From contig CM048842.1 of NCBI GenBank assembly GCA_026545765.1, positions 32,165,167 to 32,229,166 on the forward strand: DNA of 64,000 nucleotides, read 5' to 3'. Shown here piece after piece: positions 1 through 10,994 of this stretch (within the stretch, counting starts at the first letter, position 1; each line of letters starts with the position of its first letter). The translations under genes were made by a program, and so were the position numbers. The notes beneath the pieces are model-generated. The model was not told the DNA's origin and ran no database searches. It saw only the letters and a list, made by a program, of their open reading frames with translations. The DNA comes from Plantago major (Eukaryota; Streptophyta; Magnoliopsida; Lamiales; Plantaginaceae).

Positions 1-542
1 TATGAAGCGTGTATCTATTAGAAATGATCAATGATCCGAAAAAATTAATTAGCCTGTCAGAAAAGAAAACAAAAGAATCCACAAAATATATCTGGATACT
101 TGTTAGGCTGAATTTATTAGCTTACTATATACCAACTATATCATGGTTTTATTAGCTTACTGGAACCGCTTATGATTAATATTGATGATTTGATTTATGT
201 TTGCCTTTTATAGTTTCCTTTCCTCATCTGATATCATTGACGAAACAAAAAACCGAGATTTTGGAAGGTGAATTGAATGAAAATCATGTTTCACAAAATA
301 TGAGTATTTTTTTTAGATTTTCCATTTAAATGGATGGGAATTGAATTTGGAACGTCTCAAATGGAATATGGAAAGTTGAATTCGGGACGGTGTGAGTATA
401 TAGTATAGATAAATGACCGCGTTTTTATTGTGCTAAGCCACTGGCTCGAAGTTGAGTTGTGCGAATAAGCATCCATGTTTTATAGTCATGGTGTTTCACC
501 TTCTATTTATTACTTAGACTTAGATGATGTAGTTCTGTGCTT
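1..542. other. AT-rich flank left of Copia element A
   Basis: No coding signal is visible. The stretch is AT-rich intergenic DNA that holds one decayed Stowaway-like half element. It ends at ATGAT (543-547), the left target duplication of Copia element A. Confidence 0.6.
301..400. repeat. Decayed 3' half of a Stowaway-like MITE
   Basis: The order of words (TTTTCCATTTAAATG, GGGAATTGAATTTG, GGAACGTC, AATGGAATATGGAAAG, GGGACGGTGTGAGTA) matches the 3' halves of the two complete Stowaway MITEs at 28212-28451 and 34239-34465. The terminal GGGACGGAGGGAGTA has decayed to GGGACGGTGTGAGTA, and no 5' half with CTCCCTCCG is visible upstream. Confidence 0.5.
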
Positions 543-547
543 ATGAT

Positions 548-1511
548 TGTTGGGTTATGTATATGGCTAAACGGGAAACAGAACAGAATAATTTTGCAGA
601 GTCGAGTGATGGCACTCTTTCATTAAGACTTTATTCGCTCTGCACTTGGTGTTTACAGAAATTTAGCGAACAGTCTCCCAAAATAAAACTGCAGTTGAGA
701 TCGTATACAAACACTTGAAATACGATGCTCGAATGGACTACAACAATATGGAAAACAAGCAAGCTTAGAAGAGAGGGAGAAGGAGAGCAGAAGAATGAGT
801 GATTCGATTCTGCAATAGGAAGGGACTATAAATAGCAGCCAGGTGGTGCTAGCGAGCATACACAATCTTTCGTCTAGGTGGTGCGAGCGAACATACACAA
901 TCTTTCGTCTTCAAATATCTGAGCGGACATATCATTCATTGAAACAGAGTGTCTGTTCATCGAAAGGTTTTTTCCAGAGAAACCTTTTCGCTGAAACGTT
1001 TCGAACCAAAATTATAATCAGTTTTTGGTCCAAAAAGATTATATCCTACACCACCACCAGCAAGCCCAAGCCCAGGCCCACGACCCACGGACCCCGGACC
1101 CAGGACCCGGGCCCGGGCCTGGCTCCTAGCGGAGCCAGGCCGCTGCGTATGGTCAACGAGGAGCCATCTAGCTCCTCCCCCCTTCCAAAAGCATGGGTAC
1201 CCCCAAGGGGTCCAACCCTTAATGCAAACTTGTGCACTTACAATTAGTTACTCCTTCCCATATTTTAGCCATGTGGGATGTCCCTCCCACTTCCAACCTT
1301 TGGACTTCCAACTATGCTTGAACCAACACACTTTGAGCATCAATTACTCTTTCACCTCAAAATGAATTTTAGTAATTCTTGTTCAAGTGTCTTTTACTAC
1401 TATAGTAGATTAATACACGTTCGAGAAATCTCCGTTTCCGATGTGTGGAGCCCCTTTGGTTGAGGTGCAATGTCATGGACCGTCCTTTGGTTTCTTGCTA
1501 AAATTCCTACA
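548..1511 (-). repeat. 3' LTR of Copia A
   Basis: This copy is near-identical to 6256-7178 but carries a longer GC-rich tract (about 1069-1145). Inside it a unit of about 34 bp ending CACAATCTTTCGTCT is repeated in tandem (about 838-911). The ends are TG..CA, and the outer flank is the ATGAT target duplication. Confidence 0.93.
1116..1141. repeat. Perfect GC-rich hairpin in the Copia A 3' LTR
   Basis: An 11-bp perfect stem (GGCCTGGCTCC with its complement) closes on a TAGC loop. It sits in a stretch rich in CCCGGG and GGACCC. The 5' LTR has only a short version of this stretch (around 6790-6815) without the hairpin, so the segment is an LTR indel. Confidence 0.8.
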
Positions 1512-2133
1512 ATTCCCACATGAAAGAGAATTGAGGCTCACAGCACTACATGGTGCTTTAGCTTGACTTCCAGTAGAACATTCTTTACATCGGGGTAGAT
1601 ATCTTTGGGCTTTGAATCATCCCTAGTAGAATACCATCGGATTTACTTGCCACACGGTGAACGCGATGTCTTGAACCGGTCGGCATTTTTGTGTAAACCA
1701 AGACAATGATATCAACACAATAAAGTTCCCTTATTGTTTCGTTCCGCCTTAGTCTGTCCATTAAAGGCCCTGGACACCCTTAGATTCTTAAGTGTTTCGT
1801 TTGAAGCGGCCACACTTCACACACTTAAATAGGTGATCTCGTTATTAGAACATTCTACCTCACAATATTCTGCTCGAAAGCTAAAGAAGTCCCATGAACT
1901 TCTTCAGAGATCATTAAGAGTCTAGTAACTCAACCTCCACCCATTTTGGCAGTCAGCACTTAATGTCTCTACCGGGAATGGCGCATGGAGAATAACTCCT
2001 AAGTGCTTTGATCATCTCGAAGTACCAATACTTCACGAGGTAATCTACTGGTCATTCACAACTTCGTTTTCCACATTGAACCAAATTCTTGGGATCTCCA
2101 ACAAGATGGTTGGGTTGCCACTGTGAAATTCCT
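1512..2133 (-). other. 3' non-coding internal region of Copia A
   Basis: This lies between the RNase H stop (2134-2136) and the 3' LTR. In element orientation the last bases before the LTR read CATGTGGGAAT, a weak polypurine-tract candidate. No other gene is visible. Confidence 0.6.
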
Positions 2134-2543
2134 TTATGATATGGGTTTTAAGCCCATTCCCCTAGGCAACGAATATACTTGATCTCTACCTAATGCCTTT
2201 GTCAGCGGATCCGCGATGTTATCCTTTGATTTTACATAATCAATAGAGATAACTCCGGTAGAGATCAATTCTCTAATGGTGTTGTGTCTTCGACGAATGT
2301 GTCTAGACTTACCATTGTACTAACACTTAATGCTCTCCCTATGGCCGATTGGCTATCACAACGTATGGCTAAAGGAGGCATAGGTTTTTCCCAACTTGGG
2401 ATGGTTTCTAAGAATTCTCGTAGCCACTCTGCTTCTTCCCCACATTTGTCTAAAGCTATGAATTCTGATTCCATAGTAGACCGAGCTATGCAAGTTTGCT
2501 TAGAGGATTTCCATGAAACAGCTCCACCACCTATGGTGAACAC
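2134..2543 (-). pseudogene. pol: Copia A RNase H C-terminal part
   Basis: After the frameshift, the RNase H motifs resume as [20 protein letters not shown] second frameshift near 2320 separates them from the typical Copia tail, which is readable in another minus frame ([17 protein letters not shown], then DNIADPLTKALGRDQVYSLP). That tail ends at the natural stop at 2134-2136. The end was chosen because GMGLKPIS-stop is a usual Copia C-terminus. Confidence 0.85.
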
Positions 2544-4657
2544 ATACCCACTGGTGGCCTTCTTTGTTTAATCGCCGATATCCAGTTCGCATCGGTGTAC
2601 CCTTCTAATACGGCTGGATATCTTCCATAATGTAATCCATAACTCATTGTGTACTTCAAGTACTGCATTACGTGACGTAGTGCTTCCCAATGGTTACTTC
2701 CAGGATTACTAGTAAACCTAACCAATTGATTGACTGAGTATGCAATGTCTGGACGAGTGCAGTTACTGACGTACATCAAACTGCCAATTATCCTAGCATA
2801 TTGCCCTTGGTTTACAGGATCACCATTGTTTTTGTCTAAACACTGGTTCTTTCTTATGGGTATTTTCACAAATGGCTCATCGTATACTCCAAATCTCTTG
2901 AGAACATCTTCTATGTAATGAGATTGGGATAGTACTAAGCCTTCAGATGTTTTAGAGATCTTGATTCCTAATATCACATCCGCTATACCCATGTCTTTCA
3001 TGTCGAATTGTTGTTTCAACATATTCTTGGTTTCCAAGATTAATTCAATGCTACTTCCAGTTATGAGCATGTCATCGACATATAAGCATATCATCACAAA
3101 GGATTCATAATTCCCTTTTACATAGACACACTTGTCACCCTCATTTATGGAGAAGCCTTTTGATAGTAAAGTGTTGTCGAATTTCATATGCCACTGTTTA
3201 GGAGCTTGCTTAAGTCCATATAGTGACTTGACAAGACGACATACCTTTCTCTCTTGTCCTGGAACTATGTACCCTTCTGGTTGTTCCATGTAGATTTCTT
3301 CTTCTAAATCACCATTTAGAAAAGCAGTTTTAACATCCATTTGATGTACTTCAATTCCACGAAGTGCTGCAACAGCAATGAATACCTTTATGGATGTTAT
3401 CCGAGACACAGGTGCATATGTGTCAAAGTAATCAAGGCCTTCTTTTTGTCTATAGCCTTTGACTACCAGACGTGCCTTGTATTTATCAACAGTTCCATCT
3501 GCCTTATACTTACGTTTAAGTATCCACTTACAACCTAAAGGTTTCGTTCCTGGAGGAAGATCTACCACTTCCCAGGTGTTATTGCGCAATATGGAATTCA
3601 TTTCACTTTCAATTGCTTCCTTCCAGAGTGGAGCATCTGGTGTTGACAATGCTTCTTTGATTGTCTTAGGATCATTTTCTACCAAGAAGTTGGTTAGAAA
3701 ATCAGGCCCGAAATTCTTCTCTTTCCTTGGCCTTTTAGTTCTTCTTGGTTCAACATCAGGACTCGTAATATTCTCTTGATTTGAACTCACAGGTTCTTCT
3801 ATTGAACTACTCGGTTTGTGAATTTGTTCTTGAACTTCTTCATTTGAACCACTTTCAACATTTTCAGGATGTTGTCCATACAATTCAATTGCAGTTTCAT
3901 AATCTCTCTTGCGAGAGATTAACTCTTTCTTTTCTTTCTTGGGAAATATTTCTTCAAAGAAGGAGGCGTTTCTTGATTCTATGACTGTTCCTTCATGAAT
4001 GTCAGGTATCATCGACTTATGTACTAATAAGCGATACGCACTACTGTTGTTTGCATATCCTATGAAAATGCAATCTACAGTCTTAGGACCAATTTTAATT
4101 TGCTTTGGTTTAGGCACTTCGACCTTAGCCAAGCATCCCCACACTTTCAAGTGTCGGTAAGAAGGAGGATGTCCTTTCCATAACTCGTATGGAGTTTTAT
4201 CACTCTTCTTCCGAGGGATTCTATTGAGAATTACTGTGGCAGTGAGAATAGCTTTTCCCCACATGTTCTGTGGTAGCCCTGAATTAATTAGCATGGCATT
4301 CATCATCTCTTTTAGAGTACGATTTTTGCGTTCAACAATGCCGTTAGATTGAGGCGAGTAAGCTGCTGTGGTTTGGTGAATAATACCAAATTCCGCACAA
4401 TAAGCCTCAAAAGGGGCTCCATATTCACCGCCTCTATCACTACGAATTGCTTTAATTCGTGTGCTTAATTGATTCTCAACTTCTGTTTTGTAATGTTTAA
4501 GTGCCTCTAAGGCTTCATCCTTACTTCTTAGCAAGTAAACATAACAGTACCTAGTGCAATCATCAATAAAAGCAGCAAATTACTTTTTACCTCCTCTAGT
4601 TTGCACGAATTTTAAGTCACACAAATCTGTATGAATTAATTCTAGAGGAACTGTGGT
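2531..4657 (-). pseudogene. pol: Copia A integrase and reverse transcriptase
   Basis: Continuation of the gag-pol frame. An additional TAA lies at 4580-4582, and the open stretch runs from 4534. Integrase catalytic residues are visible as RSDRGGEYG and the QSNGIVERKNRTLKEMM motif. The RT domain starts near WILKRKYKADGTVDKYKARL and carries ICLYVDDMLITG, with both catalytic aspartates present. A frameshift near 2545-2575, early in RNase H, diverts the C-terminus into an unrelated tail ([14 protein letters not shown]). Confidence 0.92.
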
Positions 4658-6235
4658 TCAGTTAACCGAATGGAATGGTGCCTTAGTTAATTTTGCCTCC
4701 ACACAAACCTCATATTTATTTTGAGGATCGATTTCAAAGGACGGCAAATGTTCAAGTCTTATTAACTTTCGTATTGCATTGTAGTTAACATGCACTAATC
4801 TATTGTGCCATAAATTAGAAAACTCAGACAAGTAAGTAGAATGCTTATTTATTTCATCATTGCTCTCAAAGGAGCGGAGTACAGTCACTACATTTATTTT
4901 GAAGAGGCCATCACACATGTAGCCCCTTCCTACAAGCACACCATTCTTAGTAACTACAAATCCATTAGCAACGAAAGTTATCTTGAACCCTTTCTTCACC
5001 AGCTGTGGACCAGACACCAAATTCTTGCGGATGTCAGGCACATGCATAACTTCGTTCAGCACCAGTTCCTTTCCGGATGTTAACTTCAGAACCACCTTCC
5101 CTACTCCTTTCACGTCAGAAGTAGCGTCATTTCCCATGAAAAGTTTCTTGCCACTTATTGGGGAGTATGTTGAGAATGAGCCCCGGTCTGAGCATATATG
5201 GCGAGTGGCACCAGTATCGACCCACCACTGTTTTGGATTTTCAACTAGGTTCGCCTCCAAGACAACTGCGGAGAATGACCCGACCAAATCGTCAATTTCT
5301 GCAGTAGTCTTCTCCTCCACAACATTGGTGTTTGCGTTTGATTTGTTGAAGGAGAAGCAATCAGCCTTCATATGCCCAGGTTTTCCACAATGGAAACAGT
5401 TTCCCTTGATCTTTTTCGACTTACTGGGCTTGCCTTGAGACTCGACGTCTCCATCATGCCTTTTGCGCTTCTTTTTGCTAGCCTTGGAGTCGACCAAGTG
5501 TGCTTTGGCTTCCATAGGTTGCTTACCCTTGACCAAAGCCCTGCGGTTGTCTTCCTGTATTTGAAGTTTGACAATCAACTCTTCAAGCCCCATCTCCTTG
5601 GTTTTCAACTTGAGATAACTCATGAATTCGTTCCATGAAGGTGGTAGTTTCTCAATCAGGGAAGCGACCAAGAAAGGCTCATTTGGTTTCATTCCTTCCT
5701 GTTCCAGTTCGTGAAGAATGGACTGAAATTCCAGAACTTGACTCATCACAGATTTTGAATCAGCCATTTTGAAGTTCAGAAACTTCCCCACAACGAACTT
5801 CTTAGTACCAGCATCCTGGGCGCTGTACATCATTTCCAGTTTTTCCCACAAGTCCCTTGCGGTACTGACATAGCAGAATGCAGTATAAAGAGCATCAGAA
5901 AGGCAATTGAGAATGTAGTTCTTACATAGGAAGTCGCTGTGAACCCATGCATCATAAGCAAGTTGCCTCCTCCGGTTGTCATCCTGAGCGGCCTGAGAAG
6001 CTTCCGTAGACATGGCATTTGGGTCGGTATCTTGCATGACTGGAGCGGAAGGTGTATCAGCATTGAGTTAGTTCGCCAGCCCTAAGGTCGTCAGGTAGAA
6101 CAGCATTTTCTGTTTCCACTGTTTGAAGTTGGAACCCAGAAACTTCTCCGGTTTTTCTCCATGGTGGTTGTGAGCGGCATTGGTACGAACATGAGCAGCA
6201 GGAACATCAGGAACATCGTTTCCAGTAGCAGCCAT
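4658..6235 (-). pseudogene. gag: Copia A gag and protease region
   Basis: Structural Gag plus aspartic protease of element A, which would form the particle and process the polyprotein. I place the start at the ATG at 6235-6233 because translation from there gives a normal Copia Gag N-terminus (EKFLGSNFKQWKQKMLFYL). An in-frame TAA at 6068-6070 interrupts it, and the long open stretch runs 6037-4658. A UBN2-type gag domain comes first, then a zinc knuckle CFHCGKPGHMKADC near + strand 5360-5400, then the protease motif WWVDTGATRHIC near 5220. The frame ends at a TGA near 4658, just inside the start of integrase, so this stop is a mutation and not a true gene end. Confidence 0.9.
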
Positions 6236-6255
6236 TGTAGGATAAAGTCTTAAGT

Positions 6256-7178
6256 TGTTGGGTTATGTATATGGCTAAACGGGAAACAGAACAGGATAAT
6301 TTGCAGAGTCGAGTGATGGCACTCTTTCATTAAGACTTTATTCGCTCTGCACTTGGTGTTTACAGAAATTTAGCGAACAGTCTCCCAAGATAAAACTGCA
6401 GTTGAGATCGTATACAAACACTTGAAATACGACGCTCGAATGGACTACAGCAATATGGGAAACAAGCAAGCTTAGAAGAGAGGGAGAAGGAGAGCAGAAG
6501 AATGAGTGATTCGATTCTGCAACAGGAAGGGACTATAAATAGCAGCCAGGTGGTGCTAGCGAGCATACACAATCTTTCGTCTAGGTGGTGCGAGCGAACA
6601 TACAAAATCTTTCGTCTTCAGTCACAACGAACGAACATATCTGTTCGCTGAAACAGAGTGTCTGTTCGTCGAAAGGTTTTTTTCCAGAGAAACCTTTTCG
6701 CTGAAATGTTTCAAACCAAAATTATAATCAGTTTTTGGTCCAAAAAGATTATATCCTACACCACCACCACCAGCAAGCCCAAGCCCACGCCCAGGCCCGG
6801 CTCCTGGCGGGTGCGTATGGTCAACGAGGAGCCATCTAGCTCCTCCCCCTTCCAAAAGCATGGGTACCCCCAAGGGGTCCAACCCTTAATGCAAACTTAT
6901 TCACTTATAATTAGTTACTCCTTCCCATATTTTAGCCATGTGGGATGTCCCTCCCACTTCCAACCTTTGGACTTACAACTATGCTTCAACCAACACACTT
7001 TGAGCATCAATTACTCTTTCACCTCAAAATGAATTTTAGTAATTCTTGTTCAAGTGTCTTCTACTACTATAGTAGATTAATACACGTTCGAGAAATCTCC
7101 GTTTCCGACGTATGGGGCCCCTTTGGTTGAGGTGCAAGGTCATGGATCGTCCTTTGGTTTCTTGCTAAAACTCCTACA
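6256..7178 (-). repeat. 5' LTR of Copia A
   Basis: Repeat partner of 548-1511. For this minus-strand element it is the 5' LTR. Its inner edge (6256) lies only about 20 nt from the gag ATG at 6235. No tRNA-type primer-binding site (TGGTATCAGAGC or similar) is seen in that gap. Confidence 0.93.
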
Positions 7179-7431
7179 ATGATCGATCTGTAAAAATATG
7201 GCATTGACACAACTAGACCAAGACAACACTTGCTTTATTGATTCATGTATGGAGTTGAATTGATTTGTTGAGATACATCATAATTGGTTTATTTACATAT
7301 ATGGATGAAGGTTTTAGGCGTAAATGGTAACAAAAAGATGTTTAAAATCATTATAAAATCTTTCCTAATATAAAAGGTAGAGGCAGATTGATTGAACATG
7401 ATTTTCACAACGATTTGAACATCTATCTATA

Positions 7432-7560
7432 TCTATATGTATATCTATATGAAAAGAAGCCTATTTTAAGCCTTGTGGTTAAGCCATGTGTCATGCTGAC
7501 GTGACGCTATTGAGCATTCCTATTAGTCAGTTTTTTTTCTAAATGTATTTTGATTGGTCG
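7432..7560 (+). repeat. Helitron 5' terminal segment, plus strand
   Basis: It starts TCTATATGTATA after an A, as expected for Helitron insertion between A and T. About 130 bp align, with gaps, to the reverse complement of about 30646-30776, including AAAAGAAG, GTCATGCTGACGTG and TTGGTCAG-like blocks. Other TC starts (7422, 7444) are possible because of a TATC repeat. Helitron identity also rests on the helicase domains downstream. Confidence 0.5.
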
Positions 7561-8111
7561 TTAAAATTTCAAATTTGGTGTGTTGGTGTTGGAACATTTT
7601 AAGTATTTAAGACGTAGTACACCATATAACTCCCATTATTTATTTTTAGGATGTTGAATCCATATATAATTTTTATTTAATCTCATATATATTTGTCTAC
7701 AAAACTCCAAAAAATATTTTGAATGTATATATAGATTAACCGCGACAAGACGTATCCATAGACACCAAACTTGAATATTTTAATAATTAATTAAATTATT
7801 TATATATTAAATTAAATATTATATAGGTTTATTAAATGATAGAAATAATAAAATTTAAAAAATAGAGCATTTATTAAATACTTAATACTCCCTCTATTTA
7901 TCAAAGAAATCAATATTTATTTAGGTATACAATTACAAATGTATACTTTAAAAATTAGCAATAAAGTAACGTATTTGATTAAATAAAAACCATCATCTTA
8001 TCAGCATTTACGTGAATTCTCACACGTTTTCTACTTTTTACTCATTATTTATTCAAATATTACCTTCTATCTTATATACTCACTATATGAAACATTTTGA
8101 ATATAAATTTT
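7561..8111. other. AT-rich non-coding Helitron 5' region
   Basis: Very AT-rich, without coding potential or a recognisable element. It is probably the decayed 5' non-coding part of the Helitron. Confidence 0.4.
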
Positions 8112-9087
8112 ACAGATATTTACAAAACCCACCCCTCCAAGATGGCCACTTTGCAGATTGATACCTGATGTTTGAACAATTACAAAATCCGCCATTACAT
8201 TTTTAAAGTAATTACATATAAACCCAAAAAGTCAAAAATTCCCTATTTTTATTTTATTTTACCAGTACCTTTATTTGCACTTTCTATTTTATCATTTATT
8301 TTTAATCATTCCATTTAAATATTTCATTACTTCATATTTTAAACCACCATTTTTTCTTCTTCTCTAAAACTCCTCACCTCTACTTCCACCATCATCTCCT
8401 CCACGGCTCCACCCTTCTTCACCACCACCACGCACAAATACCACGGAATCTTCATCACCAGTCCACCACCACGAACCACCATGGATGCTCGAAATTGAGC
8501 TTGCATGGAAGCTTCAAGAGAGCTTCATGTCCATGGAAGCTCAAATTGACGAGCTTCCATGGACATGAAGCTCTGTCCAAGCTTCCATGGAAGCTCAATT
8601 CGAGTTTCCATGGAAGCTCTTCTCCTACATCTTCTTTTTCTATTTTTATGTTTTTTAATTTTAATTTTAATTTGTTAAAAATTATGGAAGCTCAATGAGC
8701 TTCCATGGAAGATGGAAGCTCTGGCCGGAGCTCCAGACATTTTTTTTAAAAATGTTTTTTTAAATAATTAAATTTGGGAGTTTGTTGAATTTTTGAATAA
8801 TTTGAGGGCAGATTTCAAATATGTTTTTGGATGATAATATGAGCAAAATTTATAATTGGGTATATTTTGTTAAGTTTAAATATAAGGGGCTCTACTGTAA
8901 TAAAACTTACAATTGTAATTTTATTTTTCCATTAAGTTTTGTTTTACTATGTATTTTATCTTTTCTTTTTTCTGAAAAATGAAACTTTAATGTTGGTCAA
9001 CGATTTTGGGTGTGGACGTAATTGTTCAAACATCGGCTATGAATCTGTAATTGAACAATCTTACAGGGGGTCTATTTGTATATGACC
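8112..9087. mobile_element. Non-coding terminal-inverted-repeat element
   Basis: The left end (TTACAAAACCCACCCCTCC onward, with GATGTTTGAACAATTAC near 8168) matches, imperfectly over about 70 bp, the reverse complement of the right end (GTAATTGTTCAAACATC near 9020 to about 9087). Length is about 975 bp. No transposase is seen. The centre holds a dense set of palindromes built from GAGCTTCCATGGAAGCTC-like words. Exact termini and target duplications were not resolved, and the superfamily is unknown. Confidence 0.45.
8519..8574. repeat. Perfect 24-bp inverted repeat with 8-nt spacer
   Basis: Arms 8519-8542 and 8551-8574 are exact reverse complements around the spacer AAATTGAC. Neighbouring bases (8500-8735) hold several further partial copies of the same word, such as AAGCTTCCATGGAAGCTC at about 8579-8596. 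RNA from either strand would fold tightly. Confidence 0.9.
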
Positions 9088-9959
9088 CATAAATTTCAAT
9101 TTATATATAATGAGGTTGTTATGATTGAAAATTAACTTTATTATATTATTAATTCATTATTTTAAGGATAAAATAAGTAAAGTCGGTAAAAGATCTTAGG
9201 TGTTGCATAGCCAACTGTGGCAGCAGATTGGTTGCCGCCTAATCTTGGTATCATATTAGCTAATTTTGATGCTACGGTTGAGTACGTAGAGCTTGCATAG
9301 GGGTGTTATTAATTAGTGTTGTTGCTAGGCATCAACCAGGTCAATGTTATTCCTTGGCGTCAAAATTTGTGTCATATGATTTTTTCTAGAAAGTGCGGAA
9401 GGTTTAACTGACAAATATTAACAACTAAATTGGTTTGAAATTCTGAGTGGCAACATGTAGTAAGTAATTAAAGGGGATTTCTCTTTGGGGATTAAATCTC
9501 TTGAGTCTACATATTATAGATTTGTGTCTTTTTTTCATTATAGAAAAAACCGAGGCATTTGATGTAGATTTTGTCCATTAGTAGTCGCTATGCTCTAATT
9601 TTATTTTTGTTTTTTTTCATGATCAATCTTTCGAACTATTTTTCAATTACATATTTGTTTTCGAACAACACCTAGATGTTCAAATGTTTCCTATATTCTC
9701 AAATCTAAACTGTTACCTTTAGTTGTGAAATGGGACATATGATTGTAAGCTTTATTTATTTGATAAACATGCATAGTTCTTGCTTGGAATTGGTTACATT
9801 TGAAACTCCTGATGGATAACAAATCGTCTAAATCGAGTAAGCGTTTACAGTCTCAAGATCATACTCCACGAGATTGAATAAATTTGAATGAGCGGAAATG
9901 TTCAAAATTATACTATTTTGAAAATATATTCTACATGTATTAGTTGTTTATTCATTAGG
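9088..9959. other. Non-coding stretch upstream of the Helitron Rep remnant
   Basis: AT-rich and without a supported gene or repeat. It may include the decayed N-terminal part of the Helitron protein, but I could not read recognisable residues before about 9960. Confidence 0.4.
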
Positions 9960-10994
9960 TACTCACTCAGTTCATATAACTGTTCTATCATCCGTGCACA
10001 CAATAATATCCTTGCATTTACTTCAATGGATGGAAAATAGTCAAGGAAGTGAATAAACGAAAATGTCCTTATTGCTGTTAGATAGGTGGCTAAAATGATC
10101 ACAAGATTGCGCACTCTTGCCCAACCAAGGACAAACTCCAAAAAATCGTCCAACGTTGCATATATGACACTGGACACGGAATTGACAACATGATCAATGC
10201 TCTCGGGTTCGTTTCATTAAACATCTACACTCAATTTTATGTATCTTTCACATATTTCGTTTCAAACAAATTATTAGTTATACATCATTTAGTATCCATT
10301 AGCATTATAGATACTCTATGATAAATAATTTATTTTATTATTATGGTAAAGCCAAACCAATGAGGCTGGTGTGAAAACTGCTACTACAACATTGATCAAA
10401 ACTATGGTGGAAGAGTACAATTCATATGCAATAGTATACAAGATGGCCAGATATCGCATCTCCCTTGATAATGCCCGTGAGGAAGGCCTTCAACTTAATG
10501 CAAGATGCCAGGGGATGAGCGAACTTACAATTTGCTTACGGCATCTGAAGTAACTGATGCTATAGTAGAGGGTGATTGATAACTTACATGCAAAATATCA
10601 TATTATGGTTGATCAGATGAGGAATGGGGACTTGAAGCACATAACTGAGTTTCGATGCTACCTTATTTTTCAATATCCATTACTTTTCGTCCATGGAGAA
10701 GAAGGATGGTATATTGATATAGTATTGTGAGTAAGATGCCAAATCTTATTCTTAGGGAGTTCTTAATTAGCTTTTCGGATACAAGATAGGGAGAATGAAG
10801 GTCATCAACTCATACTTAGCAGGATGTCATTATTACAATCATTATTGATTCTAGAGGAGATATTATATTTGGAGGACTTTATTCTCCGTTTTGAGAGCTA
10901 GAAGAGATATAATTCTCCCAATGGATTCCTTAGGTATCATATCATTGATGCTTCCGAGGGTCTGAACTGCTCAATCAAGATTCGATATACCATT
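9960..10994 (+). pseudogene. Helitron Rep/helicase protein, N-terminal remnants
   Basis: Readable only across several frames. Near 10000 stands HNNILAFTSMDGK, matching the N-terminal TSLGGKVD block of Helitron proteins. At 10371-10550 the residues LIKTMVEEYNSYAIVYKMAR fit the region before the Rep domain. At about 10615-10700 come DLKHITEFRCY and FQYPLLFVHGEEGWYIDI, a hallmark block of Helitron helicase-like proteins. At about 10775-10840 stands QDRENEGHQLILSRM, another hallmark. The last readable piece before Copia B (GLNCSIKIRYT, about 10950-10994) leads into the helicase core that resumes at 26223. Rep would nick the DNA strand and the helicase would unwind it. Many stops and shifts make this a pseudogene. 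Confidence 0.7.

Larger units (their letters stand above)
548..7178 (-). mobile_element. Copia LTR retrotransposon A, complete but inactivated
   Basis: Two direct repeats of 964 and 923 bp (548-1511 and 6256-7178) start TGTTGGG and end CCTACA on the plus strand. Identical 5-bp target duplications ATGAT flank them at 543-547 and 7179-7183. The internal region codes on the minus strand for gag with a CCHC knuckle, a DTGA protease, integrase, reverse transcriptase with YVDDM, and RNase H. That order (integrase before RT) defines Ty1/Copia. YVDDMLITG suggests a Tork-type rather than a Sirevirus lineage, which is inference. The polyprotein is broken by at least three stop codons and two frameshifts. 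Confidence 0.95.

Noticed and set aside
548..560. TGGGTTATG in the LTR A end complements the anticodon loop of initiator tRNA-Met, suggesting internal tRNA priming
   Set aside because: The match is on the wrong strand for priming this minus-strand element and only 9 nt long.
8495..8698. Plus-strand frame with LSLHGSFKRASCPW as a small protein
   Set aside because: It is a by-product of the GAGCTTCCATGG palindromes, with no homology or conserved frame.
9908..10177. Minus-strand frame of 89 codons
   Set aside because: The plus strand of the same bases reads as Helitron N-terminal protein.
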